Shown here piece after piece: positions 51,902 through 60,707 of a stretch of DNA of 64,000 nt. The notes under the pieces are model-generated. The model made no database searches. It had not been told where the DNA came from and was given only the letters and a program-made list of their open reading frames with translations. Origin of the DNA: Seohaeicola saemankumensis. Lineage in GTDB: Bacteria; Pseudomonadota; Alphaproteobacteria; Rhodobacterales; Rhodobacteraceae. A program made the position numbers and the translations under genes. The stretch covers positions 1 through 64,000 of the forward strand of contig NZ_JAIUZI010000004.1 in the NCBI RefSeq assembly GCF_020171285.1, read 5' to 3'. The first letter of the stretch is position 1. Each line of letters opens with the position of its first letter.

Positions 51902-53839
51902 ATGAGCCTGACGTCGGATCAGATGGAACTGCGCGAAGCGGATATCGTGGCGCATTACCCGGCGGCGGTGGCGTTGCTGGACGGCTTCGATCACACGCCG
52001 CGGATTGCCGAGGCCATCGGGCCGGCCCGGACCGAGGAGCGGTCGCCGGGGGTCGGCACGCGGCGGCGGTTCCGGTCGACCACGCCGGGGCTGGTGACGC
52101 GGCGGACGGCGCGGCCCGAGGGGGTTCATCTGATCGAGCGGATCGAGGCGGCGGATGGCGATGACCCGCTGGTCTCGCCCGCGCAGGCGACCGCGATGAA
52201 CGCGCTGCGCCGGGCGCTGGCGATTGCGTTGGCGGTGGCGGAAACCTTTGGCGACCAGACCGCGCTGGCCGATCTGAAGCGCGCCAACCTGGCGGGCGAT
52301 CTGGCGCCGGCGCGCAAGGGCGAGTTTTCCGAGCTGTTGGCGGCAGAGGCGCTGGTGTCGCTGCATGTCTTTGGCAACGCACTGGCGTACCTGTTGTCGC
52401 CGCATCTGGGCGAGGTCACGGTCGAGGTTGGCGAGGCGCAGGAGGTGCTGACCGACAATGGGCAACTGGCGCTGCATGGCGGCTTGTGGGAGATCGACCA
52501 GCGGCTGGCGCAGCACGCCGGCGACGATGCCCGGCTGGTCGCCACCCTGTCGGCGCAGGCCGAGCAACTGATGGAAAAGGTCGCCCTGCGCGCGCAGTCG
52601 GCCAGCGCCGTAGGCCCGTTTACCGCCAGCACCTGGCGGGTGGAGGCGGACGACCTGACGATCCGGGGCTTCACCCCGGCGACCAAGGCGAAATCGACCA
52701 CCCTGACCATGACCTTCAAGAAGCCGAACGAGGTGGTCGGCAACCATATCGCCAAATACCAGGCGCTGCGGCTCAGCAAGATGCTGATGGCCTATGATTT
52801 CGAGCGGCGGCTGAATCCCTTTGCCGAGCTGGGCGGGTTCATCTTTACCTTCATGGGCGATGGCAAGCCGGGGACCGGCAAGACGACGCTGATCCAGATG
52901 ATGGCGGGGTTGATCAACGACTACTGCGGCGTGGCGGGCTATCCGTTCCGCTATCAGAACCTTTCGACCGAGAACATCGACAGCTACCAGGGCAAGTCGG
53001 GGCAGAACGCCAAGGCGTTCATCAACACCATCATCGATCCGGGCGTGATCGGCTTTGGCACCATCGACGACATCGACCAGCTGGCGGGCAAGCGCGGCGA
53101 CCGGCAGTCAAGCGCCGGGCAGCTGGAGATCACCGCCGTGCTGATGGAGAGCTTTGCCGGGGCCAACACGGTGGTGCGGGGCAACTGCACATTCGGCATG
53201 TTCTCAAACTACCCCGAGAACGTCGACGACGCGCTGCGCCAAAGGGCGGGCGCGCGGTTCCTTGTGGACGGGCCGCAGAGCCGCGAGGATTATATCGACA
53301 TCCTGGCGCTGCTGATGGGCAAGAACCATGACATCCCGCTGGGCGATCATGACCTTTACGCGGCCCAGGAGATCAAGACCGCGGTGGCGGCCAGTTTCGA
53401 GAGCCATTCGCGCCCGCATGAGGAGGGGCTGCTGAAGGTCTTCGACCGGGTGCATGACAAGGTGGGCGAGCTGGACACGATTGCCAAGATGGGCACCTAT
53501 CTGAAGGCGATCCAGCAGGCGGACGAGCGGTTCACAGGACGGGCGATCAAGAACATCACCGACGCGGTGAAGGTGCGGGCGATGGATTTCGAGCTGCCGG
53601 ACGAGTGGATGGAGAACCCCGAGCTGTTCCTGTTCAAGGGATACGACGAGAAGAAGGCGATGATTTCGGAGCTGCGGGTGCCGATCACGGTCGAGATGGT
53701 GATCCAGGAGATCAACCGTTACGCCGACAGCGAGTTCCGCTATGCCGACAAGTCCGACGAGGTGGCGATCGAAACCATGGTGCGGGAGTTCGGGCGGCAG
53801 GAAGAGGCGAAGAAGCGGTATCTGGAGGGGAAGGGGTGA
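51902..53839 (+). CDS. AAA+ ATPase of unknown function (gene 3 of the cluster)
   Basis: A 645-residue protein. The N-terminal 300 residues are helical and without known domain. The ATPase core has Walker A in GDGKPGTGKTTLIQMMAG (about 320), Walker B as GFGTIDDIDQLAG, sensor-like GMFSNYPENVDDALRQRAGARF with candidate arginine fingers, and a helical lid. The C-terminus is charged. It resembles MoxR/AAA+ remodelers more than helicases or proteases (no HExxH), and no membrane span is visible. It follows dispersed repeat copy 5 and precedes another unknown gene. Function unknown; likely the motor of the six-gene system. Confidence 0.8.
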   Translation: MSLTSDQMELREADIVAHYPAAVALLDGFDHTPRIAEAIGPARTEERSPGVGTRRRFRSTTPGLVTRRTARPEGVHLIERIEAADGDDPLVSPAQATAMNALRRALAIALAVAETFGDQTALADLKRANLAGDLAPARKGEFSELLAAEALVSLHVFGNALAYLLSPHLGEVTVEVGEAQEVLTDNGQLALHGGLWEIDQRLAQHAGDDARLVATLSAQAEQLMEKVALRAQSASAVGPFTASTWRVEADDLTIRGFTPATKAKSTTLTMTFKKPNEVVGNHIAKYQALRLSKMLMAYDFERRLNPFAELGGFIFTFMGDGKPGTGKTTLIQMMAGLINDYCGVAGYPFRYQNLSTENIDSYQGKSGQNAKAFINTIIDPGVIGFGTIDDIDQLAGKRGDRQSSAGQLEITAVLMESFAGANTVVRGNCTFGMFSNYPENVDDALRQRAGARFLVDGPQSREDYIDILALLMGKNHDIPLGDHDLYAAQEIKTAVAASFESHSRPHEEGLLKVFDRVHDKVGELDTIAKMGTYLKAIQQADERFTGRAIKNITDAVKVRAMDFELPDEWMENPELFLFKGYDEKKAMISELRVPITVEMVIQEINRYADSEFRYADKSDEVAIETMVREFGRQEEAKKRYLEGKG

Positions 53840-53999
53840 TGACAGCTCGACCTTTCGGAGGGGCTCATCACATTGGCCTCCTGCTCTTCGCGACAACGCC
53901 GCGACGCGCCCGACCCGCCCCCCAGGGCGGGCGCGTTCCGCACCCACCCTCGGGCCGGGCGCGCCGCTCGTTTCTGTGCGGCAGGCTGGAGGTAAAGGA

Positions 54000-55349
54000 A
54001 TGAAACGCCTCATCCAAAAAGGCCTGATGTTCGGCAATCTCTTTCACGTCGAAAGCCCTGCTCTGGTGGAGCGGTATAACCGGGCGTTGAAGCACCTGAC
54101 CGGGCGGGAGAGTGCGCTGGCGGATTTTCACGTGGATATCTCGGGGTATAGCCCGGAGATCGGTGAGGAGCTGGACGACCATCTCTACCTCAACCACGGC
54201 GGGGTGAACCGGCAGTTCATCCTGCTGAGCACCGAGCAGAAGCGGTGCCCGCTGCTGAATGCCAAGTTCTCGACCAGCCGGGATATCCTGCGCGATTTCA
54301 TCACCGACAATGAAAGCCAGCTTTTTGCGCTGACCGCGCGGGATGCGGTGGCGGGGGAGCTGGTGAATTCGGTGTTCGAGGTTTCCTCGCCCCGGCGGTT
54401 GTTCGATATCCGCCGGATCACGGTGGAGGCCGACACGACAACCGGCACGCTGAAACACGCCGAGCACCTGGCCGGGCTGGTGGACCGGTTCAAGGACGAG
54501 GAAGACGGCTGGTTCGACGACGTGCTGATCGCCGAGATGATCGAGCTGGCGGGCAAATCGGGCGATCTGACCCGCAACCCGATCCGGCTGAAGGCCACCG
54601 AATTCGAACAGCGCAATTTCTGGACCGCGCATTTCGGCGGGTTGTACCTGTTTCAGGACATGGACCATCCGGCGATGATCGCGGCGGAGCAGAAGGACGA
54701 GTTGGGCAAGCTGCCGATCAAGTATGTCTTTGACCTGGACGACCGCAACCAGATCGCCAAGTTTCTGCAGTACAACGACCTGGTGGAGCCCATCGTCAAG
54801 GCGCGTGGCGTCGATGCGGCGGCGATTATCCAGCAGAAGATGGATTTCGTGGTAATCGACGCGGCGGCCAGCGCCGGGCTCGACCTGAGCAACCTCGACC
54901 GCGCCGACATGCGGCGGCTGGCGCGCACCAATGCCGATGTGCTGCCGCGCGAATACGAAGGTCTGTCGGAATTGCTGAGCTGGGCCAGAACCGGTGGCCG
55001 CTGGCCGCGCATCAGCTCGGATCATCCGGCCTATTTCTATACGTTGCGCGCGGCCAGCCATGACAACCGCGATCTGGTCAACATGCTGTTGGCCGAACTG
55101 ACGCCGCTGGATTTCCGCCAGTGCTTTATCTGCCACAAGGAGCTGTTCTATCAGCGCTATCGTGGCTGGCCCGACGCCAAGAAAGCCTATGTTGCCGATT
55201 TCCTGGCGCGCGAGTATCAGGTGGACAAGGCGGGCGCGCGGGCGGCTCTGTTCGGCCACGAAGACGACATGAGCGGGGAGCCCGATCCGCAGCCGGTCGA
55301 CGATCTGATCCGGCGGGTGGGGCCCTGGGGCGCGATAAGGAGAACCTGA
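54000..55349 (+). CDS. Conserved hypothetical protein (gene 4 of the cluster)
   Basis: A 449-residue soluble protein that I believe falls in a DUF family linked to the AAA+ gene in Rhodobacterales; I cannot verify the number. It starts KRLIQKGLMFGNLFHVESPALVERYNRAL and has a conserved-looking FICHKELFYQRYRGWPDAKKAYVADFLA near the end. ASTEFEQRNFW-type segments (KATEFEQRNFWTAHFGGLYLFQDMDHP) give it an alpha/beta core. GGAGGTAAAGGA precedes ATG 54000. A 160-nt gap without a gene separates it from the ATPase. Its stop is 1 nt before the next start. Confidence 0.65.
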   Translation: MKRLIQKGLMFGNLFHVESPALVERYNRALKHLTGRESALADFHVDISGYSPEIGEELDDHLYLNHGGVNRQFILLSTEQKRCPLLNAKFSTSRDILRDFITDNESQLFALTARDAVAGELVNSVFEVSSPRRLFDIRRITVEADTTTGTLKHAEHLAGLVDRFKDEEDGWFDDVLIAEMIELAGKSGDLTRNPIRLKATEFEQRNFWTAHFGGLYLFQDMDHPAMIAAEQKDELGKLPIKYVFDLDDRNQIAKFLQYNDLVEPIVKARGVDAAAIIQQKMDFVVIDAAASAGLDLSNLDRADMRRLARTNADVLPREYEGLSELLSWARTGGRWPRISSDHPAYFYTLRAASHDNRDLVNMLLAELTPLDFRQCFICHKELFYQRYRGWPDAKKAYVADFLAREYQVDKAGARAALFGHEDDMSGEPDPQPVDDLIRRVGPWGAIRRT

Positions 55350-55350
55350 G

Positions 55351-55620
55351 ATGATACCGATGATCCGGATGCTGGGGTTTCTGCTGATCATCCTGACGGT
55401 GGTCTACATCGTCGTGTCGATCTGGTCGCGCAATGTGCGGCGCAAGAAGCTGGAGGACCGCTGGGACAGCAAGGAGGTGCTGACCAGCGACCGCGACGCC
55501 TTTATCCAGCGCGGGCTGGAGCAATACGACAAGTCGTTCCGGCGCAAGCTGATCTGGCTGGTCTACATCGTGCCGCTGGGGGCGATCGCGGTGTTGGTTT
55601 ACGTTACGAATTTCATGTGA
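55351..55620 (+). CDS. Small two-span membrane protein (gene 5 of the cluster)
   Basis: An 89-residue protein with an N-terminal span (MLGFLLIILTVVYIVVSIW), a basic/acidic cytoplasmic-type loop RRKKLEDRWDSKEV... of about 40 residues, and a second span (LIWLVYIVPLGAIAVLVYV). Both ends would face the same side. It fits tightly between gene 4 (1 nt) and the DUF1523 gene (10 nt), so it is a bona fide operon member that could anchor the complex in the membrane. Confidence 0.7.
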   Translation: MIPMIRMLGFLLIILTVVYIVVSIWSRNVRRKKLEDRWDSKEVLTSDRDAFIQRGLEQYDKSFRRKLIWLVYIVPLGAIAVLVYVTNFM

Positions 55621-55630
55621 GGGCTGTGCG

Positions 55631-56272
55631 ATGGTCTATGTCAAATGGGCGATAATCCTTGTTTTCTGGACTTTTGTCGCGGCGGTGCTGCACTACACGC
55701 TGCCACAGACCGACATCGCGCGGGTAACCGACACCTATGAAAAGCGGATCGATCCGGGCGAAAACAGCTGGTTCTGGTCGGTGCATGATGTTGGCAGCGA
55801 TGCCACCACATCGAACCGCGACGTGTTCTTTATCCAGACGCGGCGCGCCAACGGCAAGGTGATGGTCTATCGCAACGAGGACACCGGGTGGACCTGGCCG
55901 CCCTATTTCAAGGTGCACAGCTCTAACCTGCAGGCGGAGGCGGCGGATATGAAATCCACCGCCGAGGCGCCGAAATGGGTGGCGATCCGGCACTATGGCT
56001 GGCGCAACGAATTCCTGTCGATCTTTCCCAACGCGGTAAAGATCTGGCAGGTCGACGACCCCGAGGCGCGGATCATCCCGTGGTTCAACATCATCTTCCT
56101 GACGGTGTTCGCAGCGCTGGTCTACGCGATCTGGGTACGCTGGCGGCGTTTCCGGCAGCGCCGGATCGACCCGATGATCGAGGATGTCGAGGACAGTTTC
56201 GCTGCCGCCGGCGATGCCTTGGCCGAGAAGCGCGGGCGGTTCCGGCGCTGGCTGGACAGCTGGCGTAGCTGA
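55631..56272 (+). CDS. DUF1523 family membrane protein (gene 6 of the cluster)
   Basis: A 213-residue protein with an N-terminal span (WAIILVFWTFVAAVLHY), a periplasmic domain with NSWFWSVHDVG, RDVFFIQTRRANGKVMVYRN and EDTGWTWPPYFKVHSSNLQAEA, and a second span (IIFLTVFAALVYAIWVRW) leading to a basic cytoplasmic tail. These segments match my memory of DUF1523, a family restricted mainly to Rhodobacterales, of unknown function. GAGGG precedes the ATG. Last gene of the cluster. Confidence 0.78.
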   Translation: MVYVKWAIILVFWTFVAAVLHYTLPQTDIARVTDTYEKRIDPGENSWFWSVHDVGSDATTSNRDVFFIQTRRANGKVMVYRNEDTGWTWPPYFKVHSSNLQAEAADMKSTAEAPKWVAIRHYGWRNEFLSIFPNAVKIWQVDDPEARIIPWFNIIFLTVFAALVYAIWVRWRRFRQRRIDPMIEDVEDSFAAAGDALAEKRGRFRRWLDSWRS

Positions 56273-56354
56273 GCCCGGGCCGACGGTTACCTGTTGTTAA
56301 CGTTAATTCGGCTAAACCTTTTTGGTAACAAGTTGTTATCGAAGGACCGGTGGC

Positions 56355-57527
56355 GTGCAGGCATATTCACTGAGCGGGGAGCATCAGACCCAGCGGACTC
56401 TGGCCGAGCAAATGCGCATCACCGATGCGGACATCAAGGAACGCAAGAACCTGCTGGGGTTGACAGAAGGGTGCGAACAGAAGCTGGCCGCGATCGAGCA
56501 GGTCGCGCGCGAGATCGTCGACGACGTGGTTGATGAATTCTACGACCACCAGATCGAGATCCCCAAGATCCGATCGATCATTGGCGATTCCGACACGCTG
56601 CTGCGTCTGCGCAACGCCATGCGCGGCTATGTGCTGAACCTGTTCTGCGGCAAGTACGGCCGCAACTATGTGAACTCAAGGTTGCGGATCGGCAAGGTGC
56701 ATGCCCGCATTGGCGTTCCGCCAAAGCTCTATGTGTCGTCACTGCACGGGCTGGAGAAGATCCTGTGTACCCATCTGAATCGCCGGCTGGACAACAAGGT
56801 GCCGACCGAGGCGCTGCACAAGCTGATGCTGTTCGATCTGCAGTTCGTTTTCGACACCTACATTCAGGGCCTTGTGGCCGAGGTGGAGGTCGCCCGCGAC
56901 GAGATGATCAACTATTCGCACATGCTGGAGCAGACGGTGGCGCAGCGCACGGCGCAGATCCAGCGTCTGGCCCATACCGACGAGCTGACCGGGCTGTGGA
57001 ACCGTCGCAGCCTGTATACCGAGGCGGAGAAGCTGATCGCGCAGGCGGAGAACACAGGGACCTGTCTGAGCGTGGCCTTTATGGATATCGACGGGTTCAA
57101 GCAGATCAACGATACAGAGGGGCATCAGTGTGGCGATCGGATACTGGCCGATGTCGGGCAATTCATCCGGCAACATTGTCGTGGTTCAGACGCGGCCTTT
57201 CGCTATGGCGGTGACGAGTTCTGCCTGCTGATGCCCGACACCAGCGCCCAGGCGGCACGTCACCTGTGCGATCAGATCGAAGACGGGTTGCGCAGCAAGA
57301 CCCAGGGCCATGTACGGTTGAGTTGCGGTATCTCGACTTATCAGCCGGGGGACATGACGAATCCTGACACGCTGATATCGGAAGCCGATTCCAAAATGTA
57401 CGTGGCGAAACAGGAAAACAGAAAGGGTCGGCGGCCCCCGGTGCAAGCCGGTTGGCAGTCTCAGGGCGGCGCGCGTGCAGACCAGGACGCTGCGCAGGCA
57501 GACCAAAAGGGCCGTCAGTCCGCGTAA
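56355..57527 (+). CDS. Globin-coupled diguanylate cyclase
   Basis: A 390-residue sensor enzyme. The N-terminal globin (about 15-165) has the proximal-His motif RIGKVHARIGVPPKLYVSSL of globin-coupled sensors, so it should bind haem and sense oxygen or NO. A helical linker (about 175-215) joins a GGDEF domain with DELTGLWNRRSL, FMDIDGFKQIND and an intact RYGGDEFCLL, predicting active c-di-GMP synthesis. A product-inhibition RxxD is not evident at the usual place. GTG 56355 is preferred: AAGGA lies 8 nt upstream, whereas TTG 56322 lacks a site. It converges with the glycosyltransferase gene, overlapping 13 nt. Confidence 0.88.
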   Translation: MQAYSLSGEHQTQRTLAEQMRITDADIKERKNLLGLTEGCEQKLAAIEQVAREIVDDVVDEFYDHQIEIPKIRSIIGDSDTLLRLRNAMRGYVLNLFCGKYGRNYVNSRLRIGKVHARIGVPPKLYVSSLHGLEKILCTHLNRRLDNKVPTEALHKLMLFDLQFVFDTYIQGLVAEVEVARDEMINYSHMLEQTVAQRTAQIQRLAHTDELTGLWNRRSLYTEAEKLIAQAENTGTCLSVAFMDIDGFKQINDTEGHQCGDRILADVGQFIRQHCRGSDAAFRYGGDEFCLLMPDTSAQAARHLCDQIEDGLRSKTQGHVRLSCGISTYQPGDMTNPDTLISEADSKMYVAKQENRKGRRPPVQAGWQSQGGARADQDAAQADQKGRQSA

Positions 57528-59092
57528 AGGTACTCTGCCTGAGCGATCCGCAGGGCCTGCTCTTGGGAAATCGACAGGAAATCCGCGATTTTCTCTGCGT
57601 TTTCTTCTGGTTGGTCGGTTTCGTGAATTCGGCTGTAGCGCGGGAACCCGGCGTCGCGGATGCGATCGCTTTCGTAGACCATGTCGTTGCGGATGGTCGG
57701 CAGCAATCGTTCCAGCGTGGCCTGGCTTGTCCGGTCGCCGGCCAGTCCGACGCGGCGGGCGTGGCCGATCAGGTATTCGTCGGAGAACTGGCATTCGATT
57801 TCCAGCATCCGGGTGATCGAACGGTCCGAGAAGAAGTCGTTCATCAGGTCCAGGTTGGAGGGGTCCATGCAGACGATCAGGCGGTCGGTCTCGAAATAAT
57901 CGAACAGCATCCGCATCAGGGCCCGGCGGTGACGGGTGCGTTTTTCCAGTGTCGTCTGGATCCCGCCGAGGTCTGGCAGCGGCGTGCTTTCCTCGGTGAA
58001 CAGGTATTCGATGGCCGGGACATTGGTGACCTGCCGGATCTGCTCCAGCAGCCGTTTGGCAACGTGCCATTTCTTGCAGACCACGATCATCAGCTCGCGT
58101 TCCCGGCCCAGCGAGCTTTCGGTTTCCCAGAACCGCATGCCGAACCGGCGGCCGATCCGTCCGCGTCCCGTCAGGAACTTGAACAGGCTGCGTCCCTCGT
58201 TCGAGATCTGGAACTGCACGTCATGGGCCGCGTAAAGCCGCCCCAGCCGGGCCTTCAGTTCCTTGGCTTCGGGGCTGATCTTGCGGGCAAAGAGAAAGTC
58301 CTGGCTGAGCAGCAGGTCGTAATGGTCGTTGTAGAAGGTGACCGGCATGCCATAGTCGGAGAACATCAGGAAGGTCAGCGTGCGGGTCTCGATTTCGACC
58401 TCGGGGACCAGATGTCTGACCAGCGTCTGGAAAAACGTCTCGTCCGGGATCCACGTCGTCCGGAAAAACCGCATCACGTCCTTGCGCTTGCGGGTAAAAT
58501 CCAGAATCCATTCGATTGTCCGGCGTCGCAGGCACCACCACTGGCTGCCGATCTGGACCTGAATATCCGGCGGGATCTCGCGCTTGAGCCCCATCCGTTT
58601 TTGCAATTCGAAGGCCGCATAGAACCGGCGCTTTTGCGTGCGTTCATTAAAGAAATGGCGGTAGATCAGCCGGTCTTCCTTCATCCCGGTCTTGATCCAG
58701 TCGCTTTCGAAGAAATCGAAGCTCTCGACAAAGTCGACATCGTTTTCATCCAGAAAACGGTGCGCGTATTCAGCGGTCTTGATCGCCATGCAGTCGCCCG
58801 ACAGCATGTAGAAATGCGTCGCACGGGGGAATTCATCGACCGCGGCCTCGACCGCGTAAAGGGTGGCCTGCACCAGCGACCATTCCCCCCAGCCGCATTT
58901 GATCCGTTTGCGGGCAAAGGTGACGTTGGGGTTGTCCAGCAGCGCGCTCTGGATCTTGTGGAAATGTTCGGGTTTGGCGCGGGCGTCGAAATGGATCGAC
59001 ATATAGTCGCCGGTGGCCGTCAGGCGCTCTGCCTGCTTGATGATCGCATCCGGATCCTTGTGGCACAGCAATATGTAGGCGATTTTTGCCAT
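57515..59092 (-). CDS. Core-2/I-branching-type glycosyltransferase (DUF5928-like)
   Basis: A 525-residue cytoplasmic enzyme. The N-terminal 300 residues resemble GT14 beta-1,6-N-acetylglucosaminyltransferases: KIAYILLCHKDPDAI, SIHFDARA, RKRIKCGWGEWSLVQATLYAV, FYMLSGDCMAIK and a conserved WIPDETFFQTLV. The C-terminal 220 residues form a second domain (VCKKWHVAKRLLEQIRQ, DRLIVCMDPSN) that I associate with DUF5928, possibly sulfotransferase- or kinase-like. It probably builds a surface or secreted glycan. A thioesterase is divergent, and a sulfotransferase gene is 0.7 kb away. Confidence 0.8.
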   Translation of the reverse strand: MAKIAYILLCHKDPDAIIKQAERLTATGDYMSIHFDARAKPEHFHKIQSALLDNPNVTFARKRIKCGWGEWSLVQATLYAVEAAVDEFPRATHFYMLSGDCMAIKTAEYAHRFLDENDVDFVESFDFFESDWIKTGMKEDRLIYRHFFNERTQKRRFYAAFELQKRMGLKREIPPDIQVQIGSQWWCLRRRTIEWILDFTRKRKDVMRFFRTTWIPDETFFQTLVRHLVPEVEIETRTLTFLMFSDYGMPVTFYNDHYDLLLSQDFLFARKISPEAKELKARLGRLYAAHDVQFQISNEGRSLFKFLTGRGRIGRRFGMRFWETESSLGRERELMIVVCKKWHVAKRLLEQIRQVTNVPAIEYLFTEESTPLPDLGGIQTTLEKRTRHRRALMRMLFDYFETDRLIVCMDPSNLDLMNDFFSDRSITRMLEIECQFSDEYLIGHARRVGLAGDRTSQATLERLLPTIRNDMVYESDRIRDAGFPRYSRIHETDQPEENAEKIADFLSISQEQALRIAQAEYLYAD

Positions 59093-59240
59093 TCCGGATA
59101 CGAGGGGCCCTTGTTTCTGCTCATTGTTTATCTTGATAAAGATGAAGGTGGCCTGAATAAACAGCCAACCTGCGATTTTCGCCAATCTGTTGCTGTGGCG
59201 GGTGTTCTCGTCGGGCGGGTAAGTCCCGGACAGGATGCAC

Positions 59241-59660
59241 ATGGATATCGAAGCCTTTTTCGCCGCGATGCAAATGCCACCGGTGGCCCGGTTGCTGGGG
59301 TGGACCGTTGCCGGCTGGGATCCGGAGGCGCGCGAGTTTTCGGTGCGGTTCACGGCGCGGGAGGATTTCGTCAACCCGGCCGGCACCGTGCAGGGCGGAA
59401 TGCTGACAGCCATGATCGATGACACCATGGGACCTGCCGTCGTGGCGGCCTCGGGCGGGACGCGGATGTGCCGGACCATTGACCTGCATAGCCATTTTCT
59501 GCGGCCCGTGATGCCCGGTCCGGTGCTGGTCAGGGCAGGGGTGGTCCGGCTGGGTCAACAGGTGGCCTTTTTCGAGGCCAGCCTGTTCGACGGCGATGAC
59601 CGGTTGTGCCTGCGGGCCTCTTCGTCGGCGAGTCTCGGGGCGCTGCCAGCCGCGGGCTAG
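59241..59660 (+). CDS. PaaI-family hot-dog thioesterase
   Basis: A 139-residue acyl-CoA thioesterase. FVNPAGTVQGGMLTAMIDDTMGPA contains the family's G-G-x(4)-D active-site pattern with the catalytic acid, and RTIDLHSHFLRPVMPGPVLV follows. Substrate range is unclear (PaaI acts on aryl-acetyl-CoA in some bacteria). ATG 59241 is preferred over ATG 59235 because GGACAGG is then 6 nt upstream. Confidence 0.82.
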   Translation: MDIEAFFAAMQMPPVARLLGWTVAGWDPEAREFSVRFTAREDFVNPAGTVQGGMLTAMIDDTMGPAVVAASGGTRMCRTIDLHSHFLRPVMPGPVLVRAGVVRLGQQVAFFEASLFDGDDRLCLRASSSASLGALPAAG

Positions 59661-59753
59661 AGGCGCCGCAACAAAACATGGTTTGTCGGCGCAGGCGGAC
59701 TTGGTATAACCGGATCAGAAAAAGACGGCAAAAAACGCAGGAGGCTAGGGCAT

Positions 59754-60572
59754 ATGGGCTTTCCCGGAACCTGGATGACGACCAGCGAAAGCATGGTGTA
59801 CCGGGTCGTGCCGAAATGCGCGTGCTCGACCATTGGCCAGATCATGTATTACTCGGATCATGGCGAATTCTTTGACGGCGATATCCACGATGCGCAGACG
59901 GGTCTGCACAAGTGGTCGCTGGAAGACAGCCAGGGCGCGATCACCTGCAATGTGCAGGGGCACCGGTCCTATGCTTTCACCTGTGTGCGCAACCCCTATA
60001 CCCGCATCCTGAGTTCGTTTTTCGACAAGATCTGTGGCATCCAGCGCAACGGCAAACGCTATCGCGGCAACCTGGTGCCGATGCTGGTTTACAAGTACGG
60101 CGTCGAAGTGGGCGGCGAGGACGGCAAGGAAGAGTTCGACCAGATCCAGAGTTTCCGCCGGTTCCTGCTGTTTGCCCGCGACACCATTCGCTGGCGCCGC
60201 CCGATGGAGCCGGACATCCACTGGTCGGCGATGTCGGGGCATATCTCGACCTATATCGTGAACGGCGGTCTCTACGACAACATCTTTTGGACGGAACAGT
60301 TCAACGACGGGATGCAATCGGTGCTGAACGCAGTCGAGACCCCGCATCAGGTGGATCTGGATACCATTCCGCGTTTCAACGAATCCGAAGGCCACGGGCC
60401 AAAGCGGGCGCATCCGGTGGAGGATTACTTCGACGATCTGTCGATGCACCTGGTGTACGAGATCTACAAACGCGATTTCGACCTGTTCAAATACGATTTC
60501 GAGAACCCCGGAAACAAGATGCCGCTGGAACAGATCGATCTCGAAGAGGTGCACGCAAAGCTCGGCGATTAA
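59754..60572 (+). CDS. Sulfotransferase family 2 protein
   Basis: A 272-residue PAPS-dependent sulfotransferase candidate. YRVVPKCACSTIGQIMYY holds the 5'-phosphosulfate-binding loop, and FTCVRNPYTRILSSFFDKIC holds the 3'-phosphate-binding Arg/Ser. This is the carbohydrate (family 2) type also seen in rhodobacterial and eukaryotic glycan sulfation. It lies near the branching-type glycosyltransferase, suggesting decoration of a glycan; the acceptor is unknown. Two perfect AT-rich hairpins follow the stop codon. Confidence 0.82.
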   Translation: MGFPGTWMTTSESMVYRVVPKCACSTIGQIMYYSDHGEFFDGDIHDAQTGLHKWSLEDSQGAITCNVQGHRSYAFTCVRNPYTRILSSFFDKICGIQRNGKRYRGNLVPMLVYKYGVEVGGEDGKEEFDQIQSFRRFLLFARDTIRWRRPMEPDIHWSAMSGHISTYIVNGGLYDNIFWTEQFNDGMQSVLNAVETPHQVDLDTIPRFNESEGHGPKRAHPVEDYFDDLSMHLVYEIYKRDFDLFKYDFENPGNKMPLEQIDLEEVHAKLGD

Positions 60573-60579
60573 GGCGGGC

Positions 60580-60624
60580 AAAATTCTTTCGAAGAATTTT
60601 TTCAAGAAAATTACAAATTTTCTT
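60580..60624 (+). terminator. Tandem AT-rich terminator hairpins
   Basis: AAAATTCTT/AAGAATTTT around TCG (60580-60600) runs into a T tract to 60602. AAGAAAATT/AATTTTCTT around ACA (60604-60624) follows. The first stem is identical to that at 27932. Confidence 0.85.
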
Positions 60625-60707
60625 GGGCGCTTCGGCGCAACGGTTCGCCCGGCCGGCGGCGGGGCGGGGCTTGCGTCCGGCGGTACGGCATCCTACATCC
60701 CTGCGTC

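Noticed and set aside
49499..52747. A 1082-codon minus-strand open frame across the AAA+ cluster
   Set aside because: Same shadow character (Arg/His/Gln/Leu-rich), antisense to genes with sound starts.
49538..56272. Known anti-phage system (BREX, Zorya, Wadjet or similar)
   Set aside because: No methyltransferase, nuclease, SMC/MukB-type or MotAB-like components are visible, and I cannot match the AAA+ protein to those families.
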